This document shows positions 1 to 8,482 of a stretch of 64,000 nucleotides of DNA, in pieces (position 1 is the first letter of the stretch; the number at the start of each line of letters is the position of its first letter). The notes under the pieces were generated by a model. It was not told where the DNA came from. It ran no database searches and was given only the letters and a program-made list of their open reading frames with translations. The position numbers and the translations under genes were made by a program. The DNA lies in contig NZ_JAVIWK010000001.1 in the NCBI RefSeq assembly GCF_034314165.1, positions 186,001 to 250,000 on the forward strand, in the 5' to 3' direction. This DNA comes from Pseudomonas sp. Bout1. Its GTDB lineage: Bacteria > Pseudomonadota > Gammaproteobacteria > Pseudomonadales > Pseudomonadaceae.

Positions 1-94
1 GCGATATTCCGTCACGCTAAGTTGCTTTAACCCGAATCACCAGTCCCTTGCGTCTGACCTTGTGAACGGACCATTCACTCACGAGGTTCAGACC

Positions 95-1756
95 ATGTCC
101 CGTCCAATTCTGCTGTTGCGTCCTGCCGCCCAAGGCTTTGCCGTGACCCTGCTGGTGGCGCTTGCCGGGTGTGGGCTTTCTTCATCCCGTGATGTGGCCA
201 AGCCCGCTGAGTCGGCGCCTGTCGTGGAGGTGCAAAGTGAGCCCGCCAGCGTTCAGGGGGCCATGGTCAAGCGGATGGTTGCTCCGGCACCGATGGCGTC
301 GCGGTTGGTCATGAACGATGCCGTCGCCATGCAATACCAGGCCCAGCCTCGGGAGCAATATCAGAACCTCCCGGAGAACCCGATCCGCAGCGTGGCCGAA
401 ACGCCGGTTTCCACCTTCAGCGTTGACGTCGACACCGGCAGCTATGCCAACGTACGACGTTTCCTCAATCAAGGCAGCCTGCCGCCCGAAGGTGCTGTGC
501 GACTGGAGGAAATGGTCAATTATTTTCCCTACGACTACGCCCTGCCTACCGACGGCTCGCCCTTTGGCGTGACTACGGAAGTTGCACCGTCGCCGTGGAA
601 CCCTCACACCCGACTATTGCGCATCGGCATCAAGGCCTCGGACCGCGCCGTGGCGGACCTGGCACCGGCCAACCTGGTGTTCCTGGTAGACGTGTCCGGC
701 TCGATGAATCGCCGCGAAGGCCTGCCGCTGGTCAAGAGCACCCTGAAGTTGCTTGTGGACCAATTGCGCGACCAGGACCGCGTGTCGCTGGTGGTCTATG
801 CCGGCGAGTCGCGGGTGGTACTCAAGCCCACCTCGGGCCGGGACAAAACCACGATCCGCAACGCCATCGACCAACTGACGGCAGGTGGCTCCACCGCCGG
901 CGCTTCGGGTATCGAAATGGCCTACCAAATGGCCCGCGAAGGGTTTATCGACAAAGGCATCAACCGCATCCTGCTGGCCACCGACGGTGACTTCAACGTA
1001 GGCGTGAGCGACTTCGACAGCCTCAAGCAGATGGCGGTGGACCAGCGCAAAAGCGGTGTGTCCCTGACCACCCTCGGCTTTGGTATGGATAACTACAACG
1101 AACACCTGATGGAACAACTGGCCGACGCTGGTGATGGCAACTACGCCTACATCGACAACCTGCGCGAAGCTCGCAAGGTGCTGGTGGATCAGCTCAGTTC
1201 GACCCTCGCGGTGGTGGCCCGGGATGTGAAACTGCAGGTGGAATTCAACCCGGCACAGGTCAGCGAATACCGATTGCTGGGCTATGAAAACCGCGCCTTG
1301 AAGCGTGAGGATTTCAACAACGACAAAGTCGATGCCGGAGAGATCGGTGCAGGGCACACGGTGACGGCGTTGTATGAAATTGTCCCGAAGGGTGAACAGG
1401 GTTGGCTGGAGCCACTGCGCTACGCATCGGCGGCCAAGGCTGATGGTAAAACTGATGAGTTGGCGATGTTGCGGGTACGCTACAAACCAGCGGAAGGCGG
1501 CGATAGCCGACTGATCGAACACCCGATCAGCCGCGAGCAGAGCGACAAACCCAGCGACGACTTGCGCTTCTCTGCCGCCGTGGCCGCCTTCGCCCAGCAA
1601 CTCAAGGGTGATGGCCGCTACACTGGCAGCATGAGTTTCAAGGACACCGCCGCATTGGCCCGCTCCGCCCGGGGCGACGACCCCTTCGGTTTGCGCGGCG
1701 AATTTGTGCAACTGGTCGAATTGGCCCAGAGCCTCCAGGCCCCGGCCAAACACTGA
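95..1756 (+). CDS. VWA-domain lipoprotein (YfbK-like)
   Basis: Predicted lipoprotein with a von Willebrand factor A domain, of the YfbK / Ca-activated-chloride-channel-homologue type (553 aa). The leader ends in the lipobox LAGC with the lipidated cysteine at residue 26. The A domain (about 195-380) has an intact metal-binding MIDAS motif, DVSGS at 199-203, followed by the C-terminal region usual for this family. The ATG at 95 is preferred over a GTG at 62 because it alone gives a normal lipoprotein leader and has GAGG upstream at 83-86. An ECF sigma factor and a membrane protein follow directly, so the three are probably co-transcribed. The ligand or partner is unknown. Confidence 0.85.
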   Translation: MSRPILLLRPAAQGFAVTLLVALAGCGLSSSRDVAKPAESAPVVEVQSEPASVQGAMVKRMVAPAPMASRLVMNDAVAMQYQAQPREQYQNLPENPIRSVAETPVSTFSVDVDTGSYANVRRFLNQGSLPPEGAVRLEEMVNYFPYDYALPTDGSPFGVTTEVAPSPWNPHTRLLRIGIKASDRAVADLAPANLVFLVDVSGSMNRREGLPLVKSTLKLLVDQLRDQDRVSLVVYAGESRVVLKPTSGRDKTTIRNAIDQLTAGGSTAGASGIEMAYQMAREGFIDKGINRILLATDGDFNVGVSDFDSLKQMAVDQRKSGVSLTTLGFGMDNYNEHLMEQLADAGDGNYAYIDNLREARKVLVDQLSSTLAVVARDVKLQVEFNPAQVSEYRLLGYENRALKREDFNNDKVDAGEIGAGHTVTALYEIVPKGEQGWLEPLRYASAAKADGKTDELAMLRVRYKPAEGGDSRLIEHPISREQSDKPSDDLRFSAAVAAFAQQLKGDGRYTGSMSFKDTAALARSARGDDPFGLRGEFVQLVELAQSLQAPAKH

Positions 1757-1782
1757 CCCACCTCAAAGGAGTGCGCCACCTG

Positions 1783-2343
1783 ATGGATTCACCCAGCGAC
1801 GAAGCCCTGCTGTCCCGCTACCGCAGCGGCGACGGTGCAGCGTTCGAGGCCCTGTACGCGCGGCATCGACAGGGCCTGTACCGGTTTCTCGTGTCCTTGA
1901 GCAACAAGGCCGAACTGGCCGAGGAAGTGTTCCAGGACACCTGGCTCAGCCTGATCCGCAGCACCAGTGAGCCACAGGGCCGGGCGAGTTTTCGCACCTG
2001 GTTGTTCCAGATTGCCCGCAACCGCCTGATCGACCACTGGCGCAAGCACGGCATCCACAACCCGCTGCACGACAGCTACGATGAGCAGCTTCACGGCCAG
2101 CCCGACGACAGCGCCGGGCCTGAGCAACTACTTAGCCTGAGCCGCGACCAGGCGCGCCTGGACAGCGCGTTGCAAGACTTGCCCGAAGACCAGCGCGAAG
2201 TGTTCCTGCTGCGCCTGCACGGCGAGCTGGAAGTACCACAAATCGCCGCGCTCACCGGCGCCCCACTGGAAACGGTAAAAAGCCGCTTGCGTTACGCCCA
2301 GCAGAAACTGCGCCGACTGCTGGCCGAGGAGGTACCCGCATGA
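1783..2343 (+). CDS. ECF RNA polymerase sigma factor
   Basis: Extracytoplasmic-function sigma factor of 186 aa. Sigma region 2 lies at about residues 10-80 (core binding and -10 recognition, including FRTWLFQIARNRLIDHW) and the region 4 helix-turn-helix at about 120-180, opening with LPEDQREVFLLR. The ATG at 1783 is chosen because AAAGGAG (1765-1771) precedes it; the GTG at 1771 would overlap that ribosome site. The stop overlaps the next start as ATGA, so expression is translationally coupled to the downstream membrane protein, which is the natural anti-sigma candidate. Target promoters cannot be told from the sequence. Confidence 0.9.
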   Translation: MDSPSDEALLSRYRSGDGAAFEALYARHRQGLYRFLVSLSNKAELAEEVFQDTWLSLIRSTSEPQGRASFRTWLFQIARNRLIDHWRKHGIHNPLHDSYDEQLHGQPDDSAGPEQLLSLSRDQARLDSALQDLPEDQREVFLLRLHGELEVPQIAALTGAPLETVKSRLRYAQQKLRRLLAEEVPA

Positions 2344-2939
2344 CTGATCCCCGACCTACCCAGGACTCGAACGACGACGTACTGATCGAGCATTTCCGTC
2401 AACACACCAGCGGCGAGCCGCCGGCTTCCCTGGACGCCTTCATCCTGGCCACCGCCCACCGCGAAGCGCCCGTGCGGCAACCCGGCCTGTGGCAGCGCTG
2501 GTTGCAGGCCTGCCAACGGCCGCGCTGGCAGATGGCATTTGCCACCGTCGCGGGTGTGGCGCTGATGATTGGCTTGGTCACGCGCTCGCCGGTGCCCCAG
2601 CCAGAGTTATCCACAGGCACTTACGCGGCGGCTCCGCAGGAACTGGCCCACCCGGCCCCGGCAGCCGCGCCGATGGCTCGATTCTCCGTGGCGCCGCAGG
2701 CCGATAGCGCGCCGCAGGTGCAGGCAGAAGTCGCGGGCTCGCTGGCGGATGAGCCGGTGGCGAAGATGAGCAAGCGCGCGGCTGTTGTGCTGCCGCCGCT
2801 GGAGCAAGGGCTGCAGGAAATCCTGCGGTTGCGGCAGGCGGGAGAGACGAAGGTGGCGGATGAGAAGCTGCTGGAGTTGCATAAGCGCTTTCCCAAGGAG
2901 GACCTGCCGGCGCGGTTGGAGGCGTTGCAGAAACCCTGA
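2340..2939 (+). CDS. single-pass membrane protein, possible anti-sigma factor
   Basis: Protein of 199 aa with one predicted membrane helix at about residues 63-80, a cytoplasmic N-terminus and an Ala/Pro-rich periplasmic part. It overlaps the sigma factor gene by four bases (ATGA), the typical arrangement of sigma/anti-sigma pairs. No zinc-finger (HxxxCxxC) anti-sigma motif is seen, so the anti-sigma role is inferred from position and topology only. The C-terminal part (about 140-199) is charged and helical, with repeated leucines. Confidence 0.7.
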   Translation: MTDPRPTQDSNDDVLIEHFRQHTSGEPPASLDAFILATAHREAPVRQPGLWQRWLQACQRPRWQMAFATVAGVALMIGLVTRSPVPQPELSTGTYAAAPQELAHPAPAAAPMARFSVAPQADSAPQVQAEVAGSLADEPVAKMSKRAAVVLPPLEQGLQEILRLRQAGETKVADEKLLELHKRFPKEDLPARLEALQKP

Positions 2940-2951
2940 ATCGGCGCCCAC

Positions 2952-2986
2952 AAAAAAGCCCCAGGTCTTTCGACCTGGGGCTTTTT
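2952..2986 (+). terminator. rho-independent terminator
   Basis: A perfect stem AAAAAGCCCCAGGTC with loop TTTC and its complement ends in a T tract. It lies 12 bases after the sigma-factor operon and is symmetrical (A tract on the 5' side), so it could also act on the other strand. It marks the probable left limit of the core chromosome before the mobile-element scar. Confidence 0.9.
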
Positions 2987-3024
2987 CATCTGTATCTGGT
3001 GCCCCAAAATTAGCTGAAGAAGAG

Positions 3025-3330
3025 ATGCGTCGTGCACTGTTCGGTGGTGCCGAGCAAATTGCGCAGTACAGCACATCTCCCGAGCATGAGCCTCTCCCAG
3101 ATATCTTGGACACGCAGCCGACTAAGGCGACAGATAAAAAGAAATTCGCGAAAGCCTTCACGCCCAGGCTGAGAGTCACGCTGCGGGTGGGCAATGAGTT
3201 TGAAGGCAAGACGTATGAGATGGTCCATGAAGCAGATACGTTGAGTACTCTCCTAGTTGAGCAAGACGCTACTAAGGCGGCCAGGAAAAAATTTCGATTT
3301 GTCGAAGTTGTTTCTATCAATTTGATGTAA
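3025..3330 (+). CDS. hypothetical protein, possible island gene
   Basis: Open frame of 101 aa from the ATG at 3025, preceded only by a weak AGAAGAG. The product is hydrophilic and basic toward its end, with an internal beta-like stretch RLRVTLRVGNEFEGKTYEM, and I recognise no family. The frame is open upstream as far as 2785, back through the terminator into the preceding gene region, so a truncated N-terminus is possible. Base composition is lower in GC than the genes to its left, in keeping with the adjacent island-like DNA. Confidence 0.45.
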   Translation: MRRALFGGAEQIAQYSTSPEHEPLPDILDTQPTKATDKKKFAKAFTPRLRVTLRVGNEFEGKTYEMVHEADTLSTLLVEQDATKAARKKFRFVEVVSINLM

Positions 3331-3451
3331 TTTGACCAAAGTCGGAATTTCGTTACCGAATACCGTAGAAAAAGCACGCGCGCCCCAACCCTGCAGCCGT
3401 TACGATTGAAGCCTAAACGGATAAATGATGGCAAGATTAAGGATTAAAAAT

Positions 3452-3979
3452 ATGATTAAACTCCGGAAAAATCTAGCGCTATCTGTCTTCGTATTAATGG
3501 TCTCGGTAAATGTTTCAGCATTAAATATGGACATGAGAAGTGAGGATATTCAATCCTTGGATTTAAGTGTCGAAATTCCAAGTAAATTTACGCTGTTACC
3601 TGAAAAGCTAGCTGAAATTAAATACCCATCAAAAAAAAGACCTCAGGTTATTTACGCTAATGAAAACGGCACAGTGTCTTTTGGTATATCAAGGTTTAAA
3701 AAACCAGAGCTAGTTGGGATTGATGAAATCAAGGATGGAATGTTGAACTCCATGAGAAACTTGGCGCCTCAAGCATCACCGGTCACGGTTGAGGGTTACA
3801 AAGCATGGTTGATAACATTCACATCAAAGGGGCTTGATGCTGATATATTCAATATGCAGTTATATGTGCTATCAGATGATAGCCTAATAATTGCAACATT
3901 TAATATGGCCGAGAAGAATATTAAAGAATACCAATCTGTTGGTAAAAAAACACTTGCATCAATAAAGTTTGGTCAATAA
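3452..3979 (+). CDS. exported hypothetical protein, AT-rich
   Basis: Secreted or periplasmic protein of 175 aa with a Sec signal peptide (KLRKN then LALSVFVLMVSVNVSA, cleavage after about residue 23). The mature part has an alternating beta/alpha pattern reminiscent of small DcrB/PsbP-like domains, but that is a guess from shape. The start at 3452 has AAGGA at 3439-3443; two upstream in-frame ATGs (3425, 3428) lack this. Codon use is strikingly A/T-rich compared with every gene outside 2990-4900, which signals horizontal acquisition. Confidence 0.7.
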   Translation: MIKLRKNLALSVFVLMVSVNVSALNMDMRSEDIQSLDLSVEIPSKFTLLPEKLAEIKYPSKKRPQVIYANENGTVSFGISRFKKPELVGIDEIKDGMLNSMRNLAPQASPVTVEGYKAWLITFTSKGLDADIFNMQLYVLSDDSLIIATFNMAEKNIKEYQSVGKKTLASIKFGQ

Positions 3980-4018
3980 TACTTCCCTGAAAGACTTTTT
4001 GTATTAGGGGTTTGACCT

Positions 4019-4219
4019 ATGAACGCTGCGCAGCGCAAGGCAACAGAAGCACTCCGGTTGGCAATGGTCCAGGCCGACAAAGCGGGCTTGGCGCTGGGCG
4101 TCTTCGGCGGTACCGTCTTGGCCTGCCCGAAAGGACCACCATGGGCGACTGTGCCGCCCTACCCGGTCTACACCAACGGCATGACCGATTATGGCCATAC
4201 GACCTGTTCGTCGTATTGA
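4019..4219 (+). CDS. small hypothetical protein
   Basis: Open frame of 66 aa with a helical, charged N-terminal half and a C-terminal half holding TVPPYPVYTNGMTDYGH. It has no strong ribosome site (TTTGACCT precedes the ATG), and its GC content is back to about the chromosomal level. It resembles no family I know; it could be the head of a longer decayed gene in the island scar. Confidence 0.35.
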   Translation: MNAAQRKATEALRLAMVQADKAGLALGVFGGTVLACPKGPPWATVPPYPVYTNGMTDYGHTTCSSY

Positions 4220-4236
4220 TACCCCGGAAACGACCA

Positions 4237-4541
4237 ATGAATAAGTCATCCATCGCTCTTGTACTTGCCTGCACTTGCCATTTGCCGTTGTGTATCTGAT
4301 AGACCGCCATAGGGAGGTAACGCGTCCAGTGCATCTTGTGGCCGTGGCGTGTAACGCCACCGAGTGCGAGACGTACAACCATCTTGACGGCTTGTACGTC
4401 GCCAGTGGACCGGATGGGTGCGACAGGGCGCGGGAGCGTAAGCAATCTGCGTGGATCATCGCCCAGCACGAACAAGGGCTTGATGGATTCCTTGCATGCG
4501 TACCGTCTGGCGTGTACTTCGAACCAAAACCTACCAAATGA
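4237..4541 (+). pseudogene. frameshifted small gene (membrane-leader protein)
   Basis: Two overlapping frames look like halves of one protein. From the ATG at 4237 the product begins MNKSSIALVLACTCHLP and then hits a stop at 4297-4299. One frame over, from about 4275, reading continues FAVVYLIDRHREVTRP and runs on to 4541 with balanced, protein-like composition (several cysteines). Joining them needs one extra base near 4270-4280. Alternatively the second half may be an independent 70-aa gene from the GTG at 4329, which has AGGGAGG at 4311-4317. Function unknown. Confidence 0.4.
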
Positions 4542-4611
4542 ACTGTGGTAGGAAAAGTCCGCCACATCCAAAGCGATGTTAGAAGCGGTGAGTAAGTTGA
4601 GATTCTGAATA

Positions 4612-4818
4612 TTACAAGCCGAGACCCAGCCAAGACCATTTTCCGTCTGGCTTTTTGTAGCGCAGCTCCCATGATTTCTGCCCGTTAGGTTTCACCCGGA
4701 AGTACAGGCCATTCCCGTCCTGCTCCCGATACGTTGTTTGTTCAGGCTCCAGGCCTGCAAGCGTGGTGTCTGCTAAGGGGCGACGTTTGATTTCAGTGCG
4801 CTTTTCCTGTATGCCTCC
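4612..4818 (-). pseudogene. tyrosine integrase remnant (N-terminal arm-binding domain)
   Basis: The minus strand encodes an unmistakable start of a P4/DUF4102-type integrase: KRRPLADTTLAGLEP, then TYREQDGNGLYFRVKPNGQK, then SWELRYKKPDGKWSWLGLG. Reading ends at a TAA (4614-4612) exactly where the rest of the protein should follow, so the catalytic tyrosine-recombinase domain is missing. No ATG, GTG or TTG lies in frame at the 5' side, so the start is also lost. It sits next to the 3' end of tRNA-Arg(CCG), the usual position of an integrase used for tRNA integration, and is best read as the stump of an excised or decayed element. Confidence 0.7.
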
Positions 4819-4900
4819 AGTTATAGGAATCTCAAGGCATACACGTGGGCATACACGGCGGGAAGTTATAGGGGTAGACAGGGACGGATAGCTAGAAACA

Positions 4901-4927
4901 AGAAAGCCCGCACAGGGCGGGCTTCTT
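4901..4927 (-). terminator. terminator of tRNA-Arg
   Basis: Stem AAGCCCGC / GCGGGCTT with a five-base loop, followed on the minus strand by TTCTTGTTT. It lies 44 bases past the tRNA 3' end in the direction of tRNA transcription. Confidence 0.75.
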
Positions 4928-4970
4928 GGGGTGTTTCGTAGACTGTCTGAGACAGCCCGAGACTGCTATA

Positions 4971-5047
4971 TGGTGCACCCGGCGGGATTCGAACCCACGA
5001 CCCCTGCCTTCGGAGGGCAGTACTCTATCCAGCTGAGCTACGGATGC
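4971..5047 (-). tRNA. tRNA-Arg (anticodon CCG)
   Basis: A 77-nt tRNA on the minus strand. The acceptor GCATCCG pairs with CGGGTGC except for one wobble pair, the D arm is GCTCAGCTGGATAGAGT, the anticodon stem CTGCC/GGCAG encloses the loop CTCCGAA with anticodon CCG, the T loop is GTTCGAATC, and the CCA end is encoded (TGG at 4971-4973 on the plus strand). The integrase remnant abuts its 3' side, indicating that this tRNA has served as an integration site. Confidence 0.95.
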
Positions 5048-5442
5048 TTGTGCGGGCGACATCATACCCATGTCGACCTTGGGCGTCCATGCCGCTTTTC
5101 GGCCTCCTGCCAGTAGGAATACGTACCGCCGGCGCCCTGTGCCGGGCGTCTCGACTTAATGCGGTTGAACTCGGCCGAAATACGCTGATCAGAAAAATGG
5201 AGCAAATGCGCCGTTTTCGTTCTTTTTTTCGAACAGACTATTGCCCTGAACCCCCATTGATCCTAGGATTCGTTTGAGATTTCAAACGCTCCTGCCTGGG
5301 TGCTGAACCGCACATTTGCCCTTACGTGCGCCATTTACGTGCTTGCGCCCAGTGAATGATTTCCCTGACGGCAGCCTTAAAGGCGCCTTTCAACAACTCT
5401 AATTCGCTCCGCGCGTGCGCGGTGCTGTTAAGGAAAGCCGAC
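5048..5442. promoter_or_regulatory. gabD upstream region with dyad and direct repeat
   Basis: This 395-bp gap holds the tRNA promoter side and the leader of gabD. A perfect dyad CGTTTGA-N4-TCAAACG occupies 5271-5288, and TTACGTGC is repeated directly at 5322-5329 and 5335-5342 (13-base spacing, both followed by GC-rich bases). These are plausible operator sites for a gab regulator, but no regulator gene is adjacent and I cannot assign them. Confidence 0.4.
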
Positions 5443-6885
5443 ATGCAGCTCAAAGACACCCAGTTGTTCCGCCAGCAAGCCTTCATTGATGGCGCTTGGG
5501 TCGATGCGGACAACGGTCAAACGATCAAGGTCAATAACCCCGCTACCGGCGAAATTCTCGGTACCGTGCCAAAAATGGGCGCCGCCGAAACCCGTCGCGC
5601 CATTGAAGCAGCTGACAAGGCCCTTCCGGCCTGGCGTGCACTCACCGCCAAGGACCGCGCCAACAAGCTGCGTCGCTGGTTCGAACTGATCATCGAGAAC
5701 CAGGACGACCTGGCTCGCCTGATGACCCTGGAGCAAGGCAAGCCGCTGGCCGAAGCCAAGGGCGAAATCGTCTACGCCGCGTCGTTCATCGAGTGGTTCG
5801 CCGAAGAAGCCAAGCGCGTCTACGGTGATGTGATTCCCGGCCACCAGCCGGACAAGCGCCTGATCGTGATCAAGCAACCGATCGGCGTTACCGCCGCCAT
5901 CACGCCGTGGAACTTCCCGGCCGCGATGATTACCCGTAAAGCCGGCCCGGCCCTGGCCGCCGGTTGCACCATGGTGCTCAAGCCTGCGTCGCAAACCCCG
6001 TTCTCCGCGTTCGCCCTGGCTGAACTGGCCCAGCGTGCCGGCATCCCGAAAGGCGTGTTCAGCGTGGTCTCCGGCAGCGCCGGCGATATCGGCAGCGAGC
6101 TGACCAGCAACCCGATCGTGCGTAAATTGTCTTTCACCGGCTCCACCGAAATCGGTCGCCAGCTGATGGCCGAATGCGCCAAGGACATCAAGAAAGTCTC
6201 CCTGGAACTGGGCGGCAACGCGCCGTTCATCGTGTTCGACGACGCCGACCTGGATAAGGCCGTCGAAGGCGCGATCATTTCCAAGTACCGCAACAACGGT
6301 CAGACCTGCGTCTGCGCCAACCGTCTGTACATTCAGGATTCGGTGTACGACGCGTTCGCCGAGAAACTGAAAGTGGCGGTGGCCAAGCTGAAGATCGGCA
6401 ACGGTCTGGAAGAAGGCACCACCACCGGCCCGCTGATCGACGAGAAGGCCGTGGCCAAGGTTCAGGAGCATATCGCTGATGCCCTGAGCAAAGGCGCAAC
6501 CCTGTTGGCGGGTGGCAAGGTGATGGAAGGCAACTTCTTCGAGCCGACCATCCTGGTCAACGTGCCGAAGAATGCTGCCGTGGCCAAGGAAGAAACCTTC
6601 GGCCCGCTGGCGCCGCTGTTCCGCTTCAAAGACGAAGCCGAAGTGATCGCGATGTCCAACGACACCGAGTTCGGCCTGGCTTCCTACTTCTATGCCCGCG
6701 ACTTGGGTCGTGTGTTCCGTGTGGCCGAAGCCCTGGAATACGGCATGGTCGGCGTCAACACCGGGCTGATCTCCAACGAAGTGGCGCCGTTCGGCGGCAT
6801 CAAGGCGTCGGGCCTGGGCCGTGAAGGTTCCAAGTACGGGATCGAGGACTACCTGGAAATCAAATACCTCTGCCTGGGCATCTAA
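5443..6885 (+). CDS. gabD: succinate-semialdehyde dehydrogenase (NADP+)
   Basis: Oxidises succinate semialdehyde to succinate in the GABA shunt, in the cytoplasm. The 480-aa length matches GabD. The aldehyde-dehydrogenase signature includes the general base E255 in LELGGNAPF and catalytic cysteine C289 in GQTCVCANR; the second cysteine two residues on is also typical of GabD. The N-terminal nucleotide-binding part holds TPWNFPAAM and the C-terminus ends with PFGGIKASGLGREGSKYG. The ATG at 5443 is supported by AAGGAAA at 5430-5436. gabT follows 182 bp downstream, completing the two-step pathway. Confidence 0.97.
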   Translation: MQLKDTQLFRQQAFIDGAWVDADNGQTIKVNNPATGEILGTVPKMGAAETRRAIEAADKALPAWRALTAKDRANKLRRWFELIIENQDDLARLMTLEQGKPLAEAKGEIVYAASFIEWFAEEAKRVYGDVIPGHQPDKRLIVIKQPIGVTAAITPWNFPAAMITRKAGPALAAGCTMVLKPASQTPFSAFALAELAQRAGIPKGVFSVVSGSAGDIGSELTSNPIVRKLSFTGSTEIGRQLMAECAKDIKKVSLELGGNAPFIVFDDADLDKAVEGAIISKYRNNGQTCVCANRLYIQDSVYDAFAEKLKVAVAKLKIGNGLEEGTTTGPLIDEKAVAKVQEHIADALSKGATLLAGGKVMEGNFFEPTILVNVPKNAAVAKEETFGPLAPLFRFKDEAEVIAMSNDTEFGLASYFYARDLGRVFRVAEALEYGMVGVNTGLISNEVAPFGGIKASGLGREGSKYGIEDYLEIKYLCLGI

Positions 6886-6907
6886 GCCCGGCGCGAGGTT
6901 GCAGTAA

Positions 6908-6941
6908 ACGCAAAGGGCACGAGAGCGCTGTCCCTTTGCGT
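6908..6941. repeat. hairpin between gabD and gabT
   Basis: Perfect 10-bp inverted repeat ACGCAAAGGG / CCCTTTGCGT with a 14-base loop and no T tract. It may stabilise or partially attenuate a gabDT transcript rather than stop it. Confidence 0.5.
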
Positions 6942-7067
6942 GCTTCACACCGTTATTCGTAGTGGCCGGGAAAGCTGTGGCAGTCGATCATCGCATGCTG
7001 GCGTAGTTGCCTCCCCGCCACGTATTCCTTGGACCACGCCACCCGATGAGTGGCGAATGAGGACTTT

Positions 7068-8345
7068 ATGAGCAAGACCAACGCATCCCTGATGAAACGC
7101 CGCGAAGCCGCTGTACCGCGCGGTGTTGGCCAGATTCACCCGATCTTCGCCGAATCGGCGAAGAACGCCACCGTGACCGACGTTGAAGGTCGCGAGTTCA
7201 TCGACTTCGCCGGCGGTATCGCTGTGCTGAACACCGGTCACGTACACCCGAAAATTATCGCGGCCGTGACCGAGCAACTCAACAAGCTGACCCACACCTG
7301 CTTCCAGGTGCTGGCGTACGAGCCGTATGTTGAAGTGTGCGAAAAGATCAACGCCAAGGTGCCAGGTGATTTCACCAAGAAAACCCTGCTGGTCACCACC
7401 GGTTCCGAAGCGGTAGAAAACGCCGTGAAGATCGCCCGTGCTGCCACTGGCCGCGCCGGCGTAATCGCGTTCACCGGCGCCTACCACGGCCGCACCATGA
7501 TGACCCTGGGCCTGACCGGTAAAGTCGTACCGTACTCGGCCGGCATGGGCCTGATGCCAGGCGGCGTGTTCCGTGCGCTGTTCCCGAACGAACTGCACGG
7601 TGTGAGCGATGATGACTCCATCGCCAGCATCGAACGCATCTTCAAAAACGATGCCGAGCCGCGTGATATCGCTGCCATCATCATCGAGCCGGTGCAGGGC
7701 GAAGGCGGTTTCTACGTTGCGCCTAAATCCTTCATGAAGCGCCTGCGCGAACTGTGCGACAAGCACGGCATCCTGCTGATCGCCGACGAAGTGCAAACCG
7801 GCGCCGGCCGCACCGGTACCTTCTTCGCCATGGAACAGATGGGCGTTGCTGCCGACCTGACAACCTTCGCCAAATCCATCGCGGGCGGCTTCCCGCTGGC
7901 CGGTGTGTGCGGCAAGGCTGAATACATGGATGCCATCGCGCCAGGTGGCCTGGGCGGCACCTACGCCGGTAGCCCGATCGCTTGCGCCGCGGCCCTGGCC
8001 GTGATGGAAGTGTTTGAAGAAGAACACCTGCTGGACCGCTGCAAAGCTGTCGGCGAGCGCCTGGTCACCGGCCTGAAAGCTATCCAGGCCAAGTACCCGG
8101 TGATTGGCGAAGTGCGCGCCCTGGGCGCGATGATCGCGGTCGAGCTGTTCGAAGATGGCGACAGCCACAAGCCGAACGCTGCAGCAGTGGCTTCTGTGGT
8201 GGCCAAGGCACGCGACAAAGGCTTGATCCTGCTGTCGTGCGGCACCTACGGCAACGTGTTGCGCGTGCTGGTCCCGCTGACCTCGCCGGACGAGCAGTTG
8301 GACAAAGGCCTGGCGATCATCGAAGAGTGCTTCTGCGAGTTGTGA
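7068..8345 (+). CDS. gabT: 4-aminobutyrate aminotransferase
   Basis: Class III PLP-dependent aminotransferase (425 aa) that moves the amino group of GABA to 2-oxoglutarate, giving succinate semialdehyde for GabD. Visible features are TTGSEAVENA for phosphate binding, ADEVQTGAGRTG for the cofactor aspartate, and the PLP lysine K269 in FAKSIAGGFPL. Length and the ending LDKGLAIIEE are typical. The start at 7068 has GAGGACTTT just upstream; an upstream frame from 7050 lacks a better site. It may also act on 5-aminovalerate, as related Pseudomonas enzymes do. Confidence 0.96.
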   Translation: MSKTNASLMKRREAAVPRGVGQIHPIFAESAKNATVTDVEGREFIDFAGGIAVLNTGHVHPKIIAAVTEQLNKLTHTCFQVLAYEPYVEVCEKINAKVPGDFTKKTLLVTTGSEAVENAVKIARAATGRAGVIAFTGAYHGRTMMTLGLTGKVVPYSAGMGLMPGGVFRALFPNELHGVSDDDSIASIERIFKNDAEPRDIAAIIIEPVQGEGGFYVAPKSFMKRLRELCDKHGILLIADEVQTGAGRTGTFFAMEQMGVAADLTTFAKSIAGGFPLAGVCGKAEYMDAIAPGGLGGTYAGSPIACAAALAVMEVFEEEHLLDRCKAVGERLVTGLKAIQAKYPVIGEVRALGAMIAVELFEDGDSHKPNAAAVASVVAKARDKGLILLSCGTYGNVLRVLVPLTSPDEQLDKGLAIIEECFCEL

Positions 8346-8366
8346 TCGAATGTTGACCTGATCGAC

Positions 8367-8394
8367 AAAAAAACCCGCTTCGGCGGGTTTTTTT
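8367..8394 (+). terminator. gabT terminator
   Basis: Stem AAAAAAACCCGC with loop TTCG and complement ending in seven T residues, 22 bases after the gabT stop; symmetrical enough to work in both directions. Confidence 0.92.
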
Positions 8395-8482
8395 ATGCCC
8401 GATGAACGGTATTCAGCGCTTGTTCATGTACGCAGGCGGCTCCTTTGTCTAAGGTGCTGGTATTGCCGATGGAGCGTGCTGG

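Noticed and set aside
2993..3004. Possible left attachment site (TCTGGTGCCCC resembling the tRNA-Arg 3' end TGGTGCACCC)
   Set aside because: Only six or seven bases match, too short to distinguish from chance; kept only as a place to look.
5428..6948. 506-codon open frame antisense to gabD
   Set aside because: Same kind of shadow; gabD on the plus strand is unmistakable and the antisense product has no recognisable motifs.
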